Assembly: GCA_913054135.1 (NCBI GenBank)
Contig: CAJXJK010000003.1
Span: forward strand, 268,491 to 332,490
DNA: 64,000 nt
Reading direction: 5' to 3'
DNA from: an uncultured Flavobacteriales bacterium
GTDB taxonomy: Bacteria > Bacteroidota > Bacteroidia > Flavobacteriales_D > Crocinitomicaceae
The position numbers and the translations under genes are program-made. Below are positions 34,278-42,860 of this stretch, piece after piece (the first letter of the stretch is position 1; the number at the start of each line of letters is the position of its first letter). The notes beneath the pieces were generated by a model. It was not told the origin of the DNA and made no database searches. It saw only the letters and a list, made by a program, of their open reading frames with translations.

Positions 34278-37274
34278 ATGAAGTTATTTTTATTGCTCGG
34301 CGTCCTTTTCGGGACTACATTATTGTTCTCACAAAAGTCTAACCAGCACTTGGTAATTAATCCAAGAGGTCACAAAAGTTTAATATATGATGTGGCTATT
34401 GATGCAAAGCAAAATATCATAACTGGATCCTTTGATAAAACATGCATTGTATGGAATCCTGATAACGGAAGAATTGAGAAAGATTTTTTGGGTAACATTG
34501 GAGTGGGTTCAGAAGGAATGATTTATGCTGTTGATGTCTCTCCAGACAACAAATATTTAGCAGTAGCTGGTTGGATGGGAAAAGATGACGAATCTGAAGA
34601 TTTAGGAGACATTAGACTATATGATTATCAATCTAAGCGAATGTTGGGCTTAATGAGATTTCATGCTGACGCCGTTTTTGATATAAAATTTACCAAAGAC
34701 AGTAAGTCATTAATCTCTGGTGATGCATCAGGGTATGTAATCAAATGGGATGTTGCGAGCAGAACACCAACTTTTCAGTATAAATCAGAAAATGAAAGTT
34801 TCTCCAATATAGCCGTATCCCAAGATTACTTTTGCACAGGTCATCCTGACGGAATGGTTTATAAGTGGGATTTTGAAAAAGAGAAACCTATCAAAGAACT
34901 CAAATTCTTTAAAAAACTTAAAAGTATTGTTGTTGGATCTAAAGTCCAGATTTCTCAGGATGGAGAAATGATTGTTGTTTCGGGAAAAGAAGTTGGAATG
35001 ATGCTCGTTCTTGATGCAAAGTTCAAGTTGAAACAACATTTTTTCACAGGAGATAATCGCATCATAAATATGGATATCTCGCCTGATAATCAAAGCCTCT
35101 CTATAGCCATTGATGAAGGAGGTGACAACTATTTGGCGCTTTACCGAAAATTAGGAAAAGAATGGACACTTGCTGATACCTATAAGCACGATAATTTAGT
35201 GAGCTGCACGGCTTTTTTGAGTAATGAAAGAGTGGCCAGCATTGGAGGAAAAGCAAATGAAATTGCTGTTCTTGAAATAGCAGATGGTAAACTCAAACCT
35301 CAAAGAGTGATAAAAGGGGTAGGAACGAATTATTATTCTGCTGGCCTAAAAAATCATGAATTAGCTTTTTCTAATAATGCAACAAAATCGTACGGAAATG
35401 CGACTTATGACGAAGTTTTTGACCTTTTTGATCGAAAAATCGTCAAAAAACCAAAAATAAATGGGTTTAATTATCCTCTGAGAACAGACGGAAAAATGAA
35501 ATTAATGGAGTATCAATTCCTTCGAAAAACTCAAAACGATCCTTCTGAAGTTTTGCTAATTGAAAAAGATGGAAAGATTAATGACTCAATTGTATTTTAT
35601 CCTTGGGACGGAAATAATTTTTACTCTTATTCTTTTGTCAAGCATAAATATATTGTCGCGGCAGGATCATATGGCATTTTACAGGCCTATGATTTGAATG
35701 GAAATTTGAAAACGCAGCTCGTTGGTCATGAGGGCGGATTAAGAAGTGTTTCGGTTTCGTCTGATGAAAAATTTTTAGTAACGGCGGGAGTTGACATGAC
35801 GGTGAGGTTTTGGTCATTGGATGAAATTGGCGCGGGAGCAAATGGTGCTCCAAACAGAATTAAGCCAGTCGCCTCTCTATTTATTTCTGAAGATAATGAG
35901 TGGGTTTTGTGGAATCCGGATGGTTACTTTACCTCTTCAAAAAAAGGAGCCAAATATGTTGGGTATCATATAAATCAGGGAAAAACAAAAGAGGCCAAGT
36001 TTTACCCATTTGATCAGTTTGATTTAAAATTTAATCGTCCCGATATATTGCTCAAGGATTTAGATATGGCAGATGCCGATATTATCGATCTATATAGAAA
36101 AGCCTATGAAAAAAGATTAAAGAGAATGGGAATTAATGAAGATGATTTATCTGAAGAAATTCATGCGCCAGAAATTAAAAAGTTCAAAACTGAGGTCAGT
36201 GGTAATGAAGTGAATCTATCATTTCAAGCAGTTGATGAGAAATATGACCTTAAAAGCGTTAACGTTTTCATTAATGACGTTCCACTTTTCGGACGTTCAG
36301 GTAAAAAGATCCAATCTAAACTTAAATTATATGAAGACGATTTCTCATTTGATTTAATTGATGGGGAGAATAAGATCGAAATCTCGGTTTTAAATAAAGT
36401 AGGCGTTGAGTCATTGAGAGAGACTGTCTATATAAAACATGAGGCCGAAAATCAAGGTGACCTGTACATAGTGGGGCTGGGAGTTTCTAATTATGAAAAC
36501 GAGAACTTCAACTTGCAGTATGCGGCAAAAGATGCTGAAGATGTTGTGGGGTTATTTGAGTCACACAATATCTATCAAGAAGTCCACTCTGAAATTTTGA
36601 CAAATGAAAAGGTCACAAAAGAGAACATTTTAAACCTGAAGTCATTCTTTGCAAAAGCAAAAGCAAATGATGTTGTGTTGTTGTTCATTGCCGGTCACGG
36701 GGTGTTAGACGTTGACTTCGATTATTATTATTGCACCCATAATATGGATTTTAATGAACCTTCTAAATTCGGAATCAGTTATGCCGAACTTGAGCAGCTG
36801 TTTGATGGGATTAAGGCGGTTCGAAAATTGCTGATTATGGATACTTGTCATAGTGGAGAATTATTTAAAGACGAAGTAGAAGAAGTTGAAAAAACTGAAA
36901 ATACTGAAGAAGACGTGGTTTTTAGATCTACAAACGCCACGACCGAGCTAAGAGAGAGAAAAGGCTTGAAGGCTACGAATGAAGCCGTAAAAGAAATGTT
37001 TAATGATTTAAATAGAGGTACTGGGACAACTGTGATTTCATCATCCGGCGGGGTGGAGTATGCCATGGAAAGTGAGAACTGGAAAAATGGACTTTTTACC
37101 TATTCCCTTTTAGAAGGAATAACAACTCTCAAGGCTGATTTGAACAAGGACGGCAAAGTCTATTTGTCTGAGATCCAAGAGTTCGTTCATCTCCAAGTAA
37201 GTAAAATCTCTGGTGGTAAGCAAAAGCCAACTTCGCGATACGAAAACATATCTTTAGATTACAGGCTTTGGTAG
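34278..37274 (+). CDS. WD40 repeat - caspase (peptidase C14) fusion protein
   Basis: The 998-residue protein has a signal peptide ('LLLGVLFGTTLLFSQ'), WD40/quinoprotein-like repeats over about residues 25-530 (for example 'DVSPDNKYLAVAGW', 'GHEGGLRSVSVSSDEKFLVTAGVDMTVRFWSLDE'), a middle segment with an Ig-like part around 640-720, and a C-terminal caspase-like domain from about 728: 'LYIVGLGVSNYENENFNLQYAAKDAEDV', catalytic His807 in 'FIAGHGVLD' and Cys857 in 'MDTCHSGE'. Caspase homologues in bacteria cut after basic or acidic residues and are linked to stress, defence or cell death. The signal peptide argues for action outside the cytoplasm. Confidence 0.9.
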   Translation: MKLFLLLGVLFGTTLLFSQKSNQHLVINPRGHKSLIYDVAIDAKQNIITGSFDKTCIVWNPDNGRIEKDFLGNIGVGSEGMIYAVDVSPDNKYLAVAGWMGKDDESEDLGDIRLYDYQSKRMLGLMRFHADAVFDIKFTKDSKSLISGDASGYVIKWDVASRTPTFQYKSENESFSNIAVSQDYFCTGHPDGMVYKWDFEKEKPIKELKFFKKLKSIVVGSKVQISQDGEMIVVSGKEVGMMLVLDAKFKLKQHFFTGDNRIINMDISPDNQSLSIAIDEGGDNYLALYRKLGKEWTLADTYKHDNLVSCTAFLSNERVASIGGKANEIAVLEIADGKLKPQRVIKGVGTNYYSAGLKNHELAFSNNATKSYGNATYDEVFDLFDRKIVKKPKINGFNYPLRTDGKMKLMEYQFLRKTQNDPSEVLLIEKDGKINDSIVFYPWDGNNFYSYSFVKHKYIVAAGSYGILQAYDLNGNLKTQLVGHEGGLRSVSVSSDEKFLVTAGVDMTVRFWSLDEIGAGANGAPNRIKPVASLFISEDNEWVLWNPDGYFTSSKKGAKYVGYHINQGKTKEAKFYPFDQFDLKFNRPDILLKDLDMADADIIDLYRKAYEKRLKRMGINEDDLSEEIHAPEIKKFKTEVSGNEVNLSFQAVDEKYDLKSVNVFINDVPLFGRSGKKIQSKLKLYEDDFSFDLIDGENKIEISVLNKVGVESLRETVYIKHEAENQGDLYIVGLGVSNYENENFNLQYAAKDAEDVVGLFESHNIYQEVHSEILTNEKVTKENILNLKSFFAKAKANDVVLLFIAGHGVLDVDFDYYYCTHNMDFNEPSKFGISYAELEQLFDGIKAVRKLLIMDTCHSGELFKDEVEEVEKTENTEEDVVFRSTNATTELRERKGLKATNEAVKEMFNDLNRGTGTTVISSSGGVEYAMESENWKNGLFTYSLLEGITTLKADLNKDGKVYLSEIQEFVHLQVSKISGGKQKPTSRYENISLDYRLW

Positions 37275-37275
37275 T

Positions 37276-37872
37276 TTAAACCATTCCTAATATTCGCTTT
37301 CTGCAAGTTGAAACTCTGTAAGGATCAAATACTTCTGTGACTGATTTCTTTCTAAGCTTTTTTATCAAAACTGTGTGAGAATTTCTGAGCTTAAAATCAA
37401 CTTCTAATTGAAAAAGTACCATAACTGCCATCATTTCAAATCCTGATTTCATCCACTCTTCTCCTGAGAAGGTGTCTTGTAAATGATCGGGCTTACAAAT
37501 CATGAAATGATTACCCAAGAAAGCTTCGTGCAAATATTCAGGAGGGTTCCCAGCCGGTATTGTGTCTCCATGCCCAAACCAGGTGCTGTTTTTTTGAGGG
37601 ATGCATGCAATGCGTTCCAACCAATTCACTGGCCAGTTATGGTTCTTGATATTCCAAAAAGGCGGGAGAGCGAAATAGAGTTCTATTTTTTCAAAACCTT
37701 CATTTGAACTGTCTACATCTTGAACATTTTTGCTCAAACCAACGGTATAAAGTATTTGATATGATAGATTGTCATTAGAATAGTGATAGATTTCAAAACC
37801 AAATTCTGAATTTGTTTTCATTAATTCAGATTCTTTAGCTCCTATCGCCTTCTCTATATGCTCCTTGATCAT
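37276..37872 (-). CDS. Suppressor-of-fused (SUFU) domain protein
   Basis: The 198-residue soluble protein matches the bacterial SUFU family: 'YHYSNDNLSYQILYTVGLSK', 'EKIELYFALPPFWN', 'WPVNWLERIACIPQKNSTWFGHGDTI' and 'MICKPDHLQDTF'. In animals SUFU binds Gli factors; in bacteria these domains occur as stand-alone proteins, often as immunity partners of toxins. It ends 2 bp from the stop of the caspase-WD40 gene (convergent). No toxin gene is adjacent. Function here is unknown. Confidence 0.88.
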   Translation of the reverse strand: MIKEHIEKAIGAKESELMKTNSEFGFEIYHYSNDNLSYQILYTVGLSKNVQDVDSSNEGFEKIELYFALPPFWNIKNHNWPVNWLERIACIPQKNSTWFGHGDTIPAGNPPEYLHEAFLGNHFMICKPDHLQDTFSGEEWMKSGFEMMAVMVLFQLEVDFKLRNSHTVLIKKLRKKSVTEVFDPYRVSTCRKRILGMV

Positions 37873-37920
37873 AATGCAAAACTACAAATTCAAATGTTTA
37901 GTGGGGATGAAATCATAAAA

Positions 37921-37953
37921 AAAGCCCGTCTAGAAATTATCTAAACGGGCTTT
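37921..37953 (-). terminator. Terminator of the tandem lipoprotein genes
   Basis: AAAGCCCGT pairs with ACGGGCTTT, extended by TAGA/TCTA across an AATTA loop; on the minus strand a T-run (37915-37923) follows. Confidence 0.8.
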
Positions 37954-37971
37954 CAGTAATTATAAATGAAT

Positions 37972-38361
37972 CTATGGCTGTAAAACAACCGTTTCTTCAG
38001 TAACAGATTCTTCAATTATCTTGATAATTCCTTCACCATATAATGTATCTCCACTTCTCACTTCAATATCAAGAACCGCAAATCCTGCTTGTCCTAAGTT
38101 GAACATCTCAGTGTAATCGAAAGTAGCAAACCCATCAATGTCTGTCCACATAGTGTCATCAATGATGATTGCACCATGTTCTACTACAGTTGGTGTTGGG
38201 TAAAGTCTCACCATTGCTTCAGGAAACTCAGTTCCAGAGGTGTCAACAACTCTAATTTTAGCAACAGTTGGCTGCTCTTTTCTACAAGACTGTAAGGTAG
38301 CTAATCCTAAGACTGCTACAAGCATTACTGCCATTCCAACTTTAGTGTAAATTTTATTCAT
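37972..38361 (-). CDS. Small lipoprotein, paralogue of the 38486 gene
   Basis: The 129-residue protein has a lipoprotein signal ('LVAVLGLATLQSC', Cys about residue 26) and then a beta-sandwich-like domain: 'AKIRVVDTSGTEFPEAMVRLYP', 'DIDGFATFDYTEMFNLGQAGFAVLDIEV', 'GEGIIKIIEESVTEETVVLQP'. It is roughly 55 percent identical by eye to its upstream neighbour. The fold resembles carboxypeptidase-regulatory/transthyretin-like domains of surface lipoproteins. Function is unknown. Confidence 0.75.
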   Translation of the reverse strand: MNKIYTKVGMAVMLVAVLGLATLQSCRKEQPTVAKIRVVDTSGTEFPEAMVRLYPTPTVVEHGAIIIDDTMWTDIDGFATFDYTEMFNLGQAGFAVLDIEVRSGDTLYGEGIIKIIEESVTEETVVLQP

Positions 38362-38485
38362 TTCAGTTTTTTTAAAAGTGATTTAACTCACCGTCTCTAA
38401 CAAAAATACGACAATTTTCTAAAAAAGTTCGCTTTTGTTGACTTACAAACGTCTGTTAAACCTCTTTGGTTGGTTATTTATTAAT

Positions 38486-38866
38486 TTAAGGTTGACTAAT
38501 GACAACCGTGTTTTCGGTAATTTCTTCTTCAATTATTTTAATCAATCCTATTCCGTAATAGTCATCTGACCTTACTTCAATGTCTAATATTCTAAACCCG
38601 GCTTGACCCAAATTAAAGTCGTTCGTGTAATCAAAATAGGCATATCCTTCGTCATTCGTGTATGCTGTATCTGCCGGTATCATTGCTCCTAGCACAGGGT
38701 CTGGGTTTGGCCACAACCTAACCATGGCGTCTTCAACCACTTCGTTTTGATCATTTAGCACTCTAATTTTTGCAACCGTGTCCTTTTCTTTTTTGCATGC
38801 AAAAGAGAAGGAAATAATAACGAGCCCAACCGTCAATAATTGCAGGCTTTTTGATAAAGATTTCAT
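38486..38866 (-). CDS. Small lipoprotein, first of a tandem paralogous pair
   Basis: The 126-residue protein has a lipoprotein signal ('VGLVIISFSFAC', Cys about residue 24, followed by KKEKD) and the shared domain 'VAKIRVLNDQNEVVEDAMVRLWPNPDP', 'DEGYAYFDYTNDFNLGQAGFRILDIEVRSDD', 'GIGLIKIIEEEITENTVVISQP'. A transthyretin/CarboxypepD_reg-like beta sandwich is plausible. The 124-bp gap to the paralogue holds no terminator that I can see, so both may be one transcript from a promoter near 38880. Confidence 0.75.
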   Translation of the reverse strand: MKSLSKSLQLLTVGLVIISFSFACKKEKDTVAKIRVLNDQNEVVEDAMVRLWPNPDPVLGAMIPADTAYTNDEGYAYFDYTNDFNLGQAGFRILDIEVRSDDYYGIGLIKIIEEEITENTVVISQP

Positions 38867-38937
38867 AAATTATTTTTTGTAATTTCGTACTATAAAATCT
38901 TTGCTTGGTTGATAGTAAAACAATCACGAAGGCCAAA

Positions 38938-39984
38938 ATGTTACAATCACCAATGGAATTGAAGGAAACTATTTCAAATTTGTCAGCTGAAATCAAGGCG
39001 ACCACTATTAAAACTGCAGAAGATCTTGAGACTTTTAGGATTAAGTTCTTGGGGAGTAAAAATTGCCTCAAAGATTTATACAAAGAGCTGAAAAATGTTC
39101 CAAACGAAAATAAAAAAGAAGTTGGGCAGTTAATTAACGGGCTCAAAGGAGAGGCTGAATCAAAGTTTGAAGAATCAAAAAAGTATGTGGCTAGTAAGAA
39201 TCAAACGTTCTCTTCTGGGATTGATTTAACAAGACCAGCAGAGCAGCTAGAGCTTGGTTCGAGACATCCACTTGCCGTAATTCGAAATGAAATAATAGAA
39301 ATTTTTAGCCGTATAGGTTTTTCAGTTTCTGAGGGACCTGAAATTGAAGATGATTGGCATAACTTTTCGGCATTAAATTTTCCGCCTGAGCATCCTGCAA
39401 GAGATATGCAAGACACTTTTTTCATTGAAAAAGGAGCTAATGAAATGGCTTTGAGAACACATACCTCTTCTGTGCAAGTGAGAGTGATGGAAAACGAAAA
39501 GCCACCAATCAGAACTATTTCACCTGGAAGAGTTTATAGAAATGAAGCAATTTCGGCAAGAGCGCATTGCTTTTTTCATCAAGTAGAAGGATTATATATC
39601 GACAAAAATGTTTCGTTTGCCGATTTGAAACAAACACTTTTATATTTCGCTCAAGAAATGTTTGGTGGAGACGCAAAAATCAGACTAAGACCTTCATATT
39701 TTCCATTTACAGAACCTTCGGCTGAGGTAGATGTGTCTTGTACCATTTGTAAGTCAGAAGGTTGTAATGTTTGTAAGTATACCGGTTGGTTAGAGATATT
39801 AGGATGTGGAATGGTAGATCCGAATGTATTAAAATCGGCGAAAATAGATCATAATGTTTATTCTGGATATGCATTCGGAATGGGAGTAGAAAGAATTGCT
39901 CAATTGAAATATAGAGTCGGCGATTTACGTCTGTACTCTGAGAATGATGTGCGTTTCTTGAATCAATTTAAATCAGCATTCTAA
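38938..39984 (+). CDS. pheS: Phenylalanyl-tRNA synthetase alpha subunit
   Basis: ATG 38938 gives 348 residues (ATG 38953 is possible; a TTG at 38905 is unlikely). An N-terminal coiled-coil of about 90 residues contacts tRNA. The class II core has 'RPAEQLELGSRHPLAVIRNEIIEIFSRIGF', motif 2 'TISPGRVYRNEAISARAHCFFHQVEGLYI', and motif 3 'GMGVERIAQLKYRVGDLR'. A four-cysteine insert ('CTICKSEGCNVCKYTGW') is common in Bacteroidota PheS. It charges tRNA-Phe together with PheT, which is not in the window. It heads a six-gene run with almost no gaps. Confidence 0.95.
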   Translation: MLQSPMELKETISNLSAEIKATTIKTAEDLETFRIKFLGSKNCLKDLYKELKNVPNENKKEVGQLINGLKGEAESKFEESKKYVASKNQTFSSGIDLTRPAEQLELGSRHPLAVIRNEIIEIFSRIGFSVSEGPEIEDDWHNFSALNFPPEHPARDMQDTFFIEKGANEMALRTHTSSVQVRVMENEKPPIRTISPGRVYRNEAISARAHCFFHQVEGLYIDKNVSFADLKQTLLYFAQEMFGGDAKIRLRPSYFPFTEPSAEVDVSCTICKSEGCNVCKYTGWLEILGCGMVDPNVLKSAKIDHNVYSGYAFGMGVERIAQLKYRVGDLRLYSENDVRFLNQFKSAF

Positions 39985-39985
39985 A

Positions 39986-40354
39986 ATGGGGTTATTCTCT
40001 TTCGGTTCTAAAAGTCATCAAAATGTGAAATGGGTTCATTTTTCTGATGAACAACAATTAAGTCAGTTTATTGAAGAATCTAATCACAAAACTGTTATGT
40101 TTTTTAAGCATAGCACTCGTTGTTCTATTTCATCAATGGCCAAAAGTCGATTAGAAAATGATTGGGATTTAGACGAAGAAGTTACTCCAATTTATGTAGA
40201 TTTAATTGCACACAGAAATATCTCCAACTTATTGGCCGATAAATTTGCTGTGCAGCACGAGTCTCCACAAATTATTTTAGTGAAAGACGGAATTAGTATT
40301 TATGACACCTCTCACAACCAGATAAGTGTGGGAGATATTAAAAACCAATTGTAA
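39986..40354 (+). CDS. ytxJ: Bacillithiol-system redox protein YtxJ family
   Basis: The 122-residue thioredoxin-fold protein carries the family active site 'FFKHSTRCSISSMAKSRLE' with a single catalytic Cys, plus 'PIYVDLIAHRNISNLLADKFAVQHESPQIIL'. YtxJ proteins are monothiol bacilliredoxin-like factors that reverse mixed disulfides of bacillithiol in the cytoplasm. It begins 2 nt after pheS and ends 2 nt before the LytTR regulator, so it is certainly cotranscribed. Confidence 0.88.
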   Translation: MGLFSFGSKSHQNVKWVHFSDEQQLSQFIEESNHKTVMFFKHSTRCSISSMAKSRLENDWDLDEEVTPIYVDLIAHRNISNLLADKFAVQHESPQIILVKDGISIYDTSHNQISVGDIKNQL

Positions 40355-40355
40355 G

Positions 40356-41081
40356 ATGATAAGAGCAGTAATAATTGATGACATTCCAGAAGCGATTACA
40401 GTATTAACTTCTGACTTAGAGAATTACTGTGTCAATATTGAAGTAGTCGGTTCGGCCGAAGGTGTCGTGACTGGTGCAAAAGCTATCAAAGAATTGAAGC
40501 CTGACTTGGTTTTTCTCGATATTCAAATGCAAGATGGAACTGGTTTTGATTTACTTCAGATTCTGCCGGACACTCAGTTCAAACTGATTTTCACAACTGC
40601 CTCTGATGAGTTTGCCGTAAAAGCATTCAAGTTTTCGGCTGTAGATTACCTGTTGAAGCCAATTGATCCGGATGAATTAATGGATGCTGTTTCAAAAATT
40701 GAAAAGCAAGATAGACCTGCAGAGCGTATTGAATTGTTAAAGGAAAACTTTAACCAGCCTAAGCGAATCGCCCTAAACACCTTAGAAAAAATCCACATTG
40801 TTAATGTTGATGAGATTTTAAGATGTGAGTCAAACATAAATTACACCATGTTCTATTTTGTTGACGGAACTAAATTACTAGTTACAAAAACACTAAAAGA
40901 ATTTGATAAGTTATTAGGTGATCACTCATTCATTAGAGTGCATCAATCACACCTGATTAATACCGTTTTTATAAAGGAGTTCATCAAGTCTGATGGATAC
41001 ATCATTATGAAAGATGGAACAAGAGTGCCTGTTTCTACTAGAAAGAAACAAGTTTTAATGGAAATGATCGCAAATTTCTAA
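40356..41081 (+). CDS. LytTR-family response regulator
   Basis: ATG 40356 gives 241 residues: a receiver domain (1-120) with phospho-acceptor Asp55 in 'PDLVFLDIQM', Lys in 'LLKPIDPDEL', and a LytTR DNA-binding domain (about 140-241; 'RIALNTLEKIHIVNVDEILRCESNINYTMF', 'FIRVHQSHLINTVFIKEF', 'VPVSTRKKQVL'). Such regulators usually pair with a 7TM or LytS-like histidine kinase; none is next to it. The start lies just after the ytxJ stop. Confidence 0.92.
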   Translation: MIRAVIIDDIPEAITVLTSDLENYCVNIEVVGSAEGVVTGAKAIKELKPDLVFLDIQMQDGTGFDLLQILPDTQFKLIFTTASDEFAVKAFKFSAVDYLLKPIDPDELMDAVSKIEKQDRPAERIELLKENFNQPKRIALNTLEKIHIVNVDEILRCESNINYTMFYFVDGTKLLVTKTLKEFDKLLGDHSFIRVHQSHLINTVFIKEFIKSDGYIIMKDGTRVPVSTRKKQVLMEMIANF

Positions 41082-41084
41082 TTG

Positions 41085-42176
41085 ATGAATAAAATTAATA
41101 CCAAAAGTTTATTTCGTGCCACCTTATTCGTGTTCGCGACAGGAATATTTCTTTTTGCTTTTAACAGATGCGGAGGAGATACTCCACCAGATGATGTAGC
41201 TGAGGATTCTAAAAGTGCGGTAGAGATCATGGCTCCTGCTAATAATGAAATGTTCACCCTTGGCGATCAGGTTGAGGTGGAGCTAAAAGTGAATGATGCG
41301 GCAGAGGCATCAGAAATGAAGTTGTATGTTTCAGATATTCTGGTTTCAGATAACATTTCAGCCGACCAAACTTCATTCACATTTGATTCTAAAGACTTGC
41401 CGGTAGGAAATCTATTACTGAAGTTAACTTATACATCTTCAACAGGTGAAGAACTTTCAAAAGAACAAAAGATTACTTTCTTCTCAGACATAGATCCAGT
41501 GCGCAAGACAGTAAAAATAATCGAGCAATTGCCTCATGACCCTGAAGCATACACACAAGGTCTTGAGTTTTACAAGGGTGTGATGTATGAAAGCACAGGC
41601 CAATATGGGACTTCGTACTTAGGAGAAATTAACCCAGAGAGCGGCACGATTATCAGAAAAAAAGATTTGTCATCTGAATATTTTGGTGAGGGAATTACGA
41701 TTCTAGATAGCACGATTTATCAGCTCACATATCAAGCAAGAAAGTGTTTCAAATATGACATGGATTTCAATTTGATTGGTGAATTCCCTTATAGTGGACA
41801 AGGTTGGGGTCTTACTAATGATGGCAAGCACCTTATTATGAGCAATGGTTCAGATAAAATCTTTTGGAGAGATCCTGAAACCTTTGATATCGTTAGAGAA
41901 ATGTATGTTTTTGATGATCAAACATCTGCTACGCAAATGAATGAATTGGAGTTAATAGATGGTAATCTTTTTGCGAACATCTATACTACAACCGAGATTA
42001 TTGAAATTGATACCTCTAATGGAAAAATTCTATCACACATTGATTGTTCTGAAATTGCGAGATTACAGCCCGCAGGTGTAGACCATTTTAATGGTATTGC
42101 TTACAATGAAGAAGATGGCAAAACCTATTTGACTGGTAAATGGTATCCCTATAAGTATGTTGTAAAATTCGAATAA
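41085..42176 (+). CDS. Glutaminyl-peptide cyclotransferase (bacterial type), lipoprotein
   Basis: ATG 41085 gives 363 residues with a lipoprotein signal ('ATGIFLFAFNRC', Cys about residue 28), an Ig-like domain to about residue 140, and a beta-propeller domain: 'YTQGLEFYKGVMYESTGQYGTSYLGEI', 'GWGLTNDGKHLIMSNGSDKIFWRDPET', 'NELELIDGNLFANIY', 'FNGIAYNEEDGKTYLTGKWYP'. These match plant/bacterial-type glutamine cyclotransferase, which makes pyroglutamate at peptide N-termini. T9SS cargo in this phylum often starts with Gln after signal peptidase, so it may process exported proteins (inference). Confidence 0.9.
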   Translation: MNKINTKSLFRATLFVFATGIFLFAFNRCGGDTPPDDVAEDSKSAVEIMAPANNEMFTLGDQVEVELKVNDAAEASEMKLYVSDILVSDNISADQTSFTFDSKDLPVGNLLLKLTYTSSTGEELSKEQKITFFSDIDPVRKTVKIIEQLPHDPEAYTQGLEFYKGVMYESTGQYGTSYLGEINPESGTIIRKKDLSSEYFGEGITILDSTIYQLTYQARKCFKYDMDFNLIGEFPYSGQGWGLTNDGKHLIMSNGSDKIFWRDPETFDIVREMYVFDDQTSATQMNELELIDGNLFANIYTTTEIIEIDTSNGKILSHIDCSEIARLQPAGVDHFNGIAYNEEDGKTYLTGKWYPYKYVVKFE

Positions 42177-42177
42177 T

Positions 42178-42846
42178 ATGGGAAAGCTCTATGTTATCCC
42201 TACACCAATCGGTAATCTTGAAGACATCACCTTCAGAGCAATTCGTCTTCTAAAAGAAGTTGACGCAGTTTTAGCAGAAGATACTCGAACTACAAAAAAT
42301 CTATTTGCAAAGTACGAGATTGAGAATAAACTCATTGCTTATCATCTTAATAATGAACATAAAGTCGTAGCACGAATTGTTGAGGAAATTCAGAACGGAT
42401 TGAATTACGGGCTAGTGTCAGATGCAGGTACTCCTGGTATTTCTGATCCTGGTTTTCTTTTAGTTAGAGAGTGCATTAAAGAAGGGATTGAAGTAGATTG
42501 TTTGCCAGGTGCAACAGCCTTTGTCCCCGCATTGGTTAACTCTGGCTTTCCTACTGAAAAATTTATTTACGAAGGATTTTTACCTCATAAAAAAGGGAGG
42601 CAAACCCGCCTTCAAAAGATTGCAGATGAAGAGAGAACAGTCGTTTTTTACGAATCGCCTCACCGAATCATGAAAGCTTTAGCACAACTTAAAGAACTCA
42701 TTTCAGAAGACCGTCAAATTGCTGTTTGCCGCGAAATCTCTAAAAAGTTTGAGGAAACCGTGAGAGGAAATGCTACCGAATTGATAGCTCATTTTGAAAG
42801 CAATCCCATCAAAGGAGAATTCGTAGTAGTTGTCAGTGGCAAATAG
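42178..42846 (+). CDS. rsmI: 16S rRNA (cytidine1402-2'-O)-methyltransferase
   Basis: The 222-residue protein has the tetrapyrrole methylase fold signatures 'PTPIGNLEDITFRAIRLLKEVD', 'AEDTRTTKNLF', 'LVSDAGTPGISDPGFLLVREC', 'LPGATAFVPALVNSGFP' and 'FYESPHRIMKAL'. RsmI methylates the ribose of C1402 at the P-site of 16S rRNA. It begins 1 bp after the cyclotransferase stop. RsmH, its partner modification enzyme, is not in the window. Confidence 0.95.
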   Translation: MGKLYVIPTPIGNLEDITFRAIRLLKEVDAVLAEDTRTTKNLFAKYEIENKLIAYHLNNEHKVVARIVEEIQNGLNYGLVSDAGTPGISDPGFLLVRECIKEGIEVDCLPGATAFVPALVNSGFPTEKFIYEGFLPHKKGRQTRLQKIADEERTVVFYESPHRIMKALAQLKELISEDRQIAVCREISKKFEETVRGNATELIAHFESNPIKGEFVVVVSGK

Positions 42847-42860
42847 TTTAAATTCAAATC

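Noticed and set aside
38763..39146. Minus-strand 127-codon frame across the pheS start
   Set aside because: It overlaps pheS and the lipoprotein gene in wrong frames and lacks any family resemblance.
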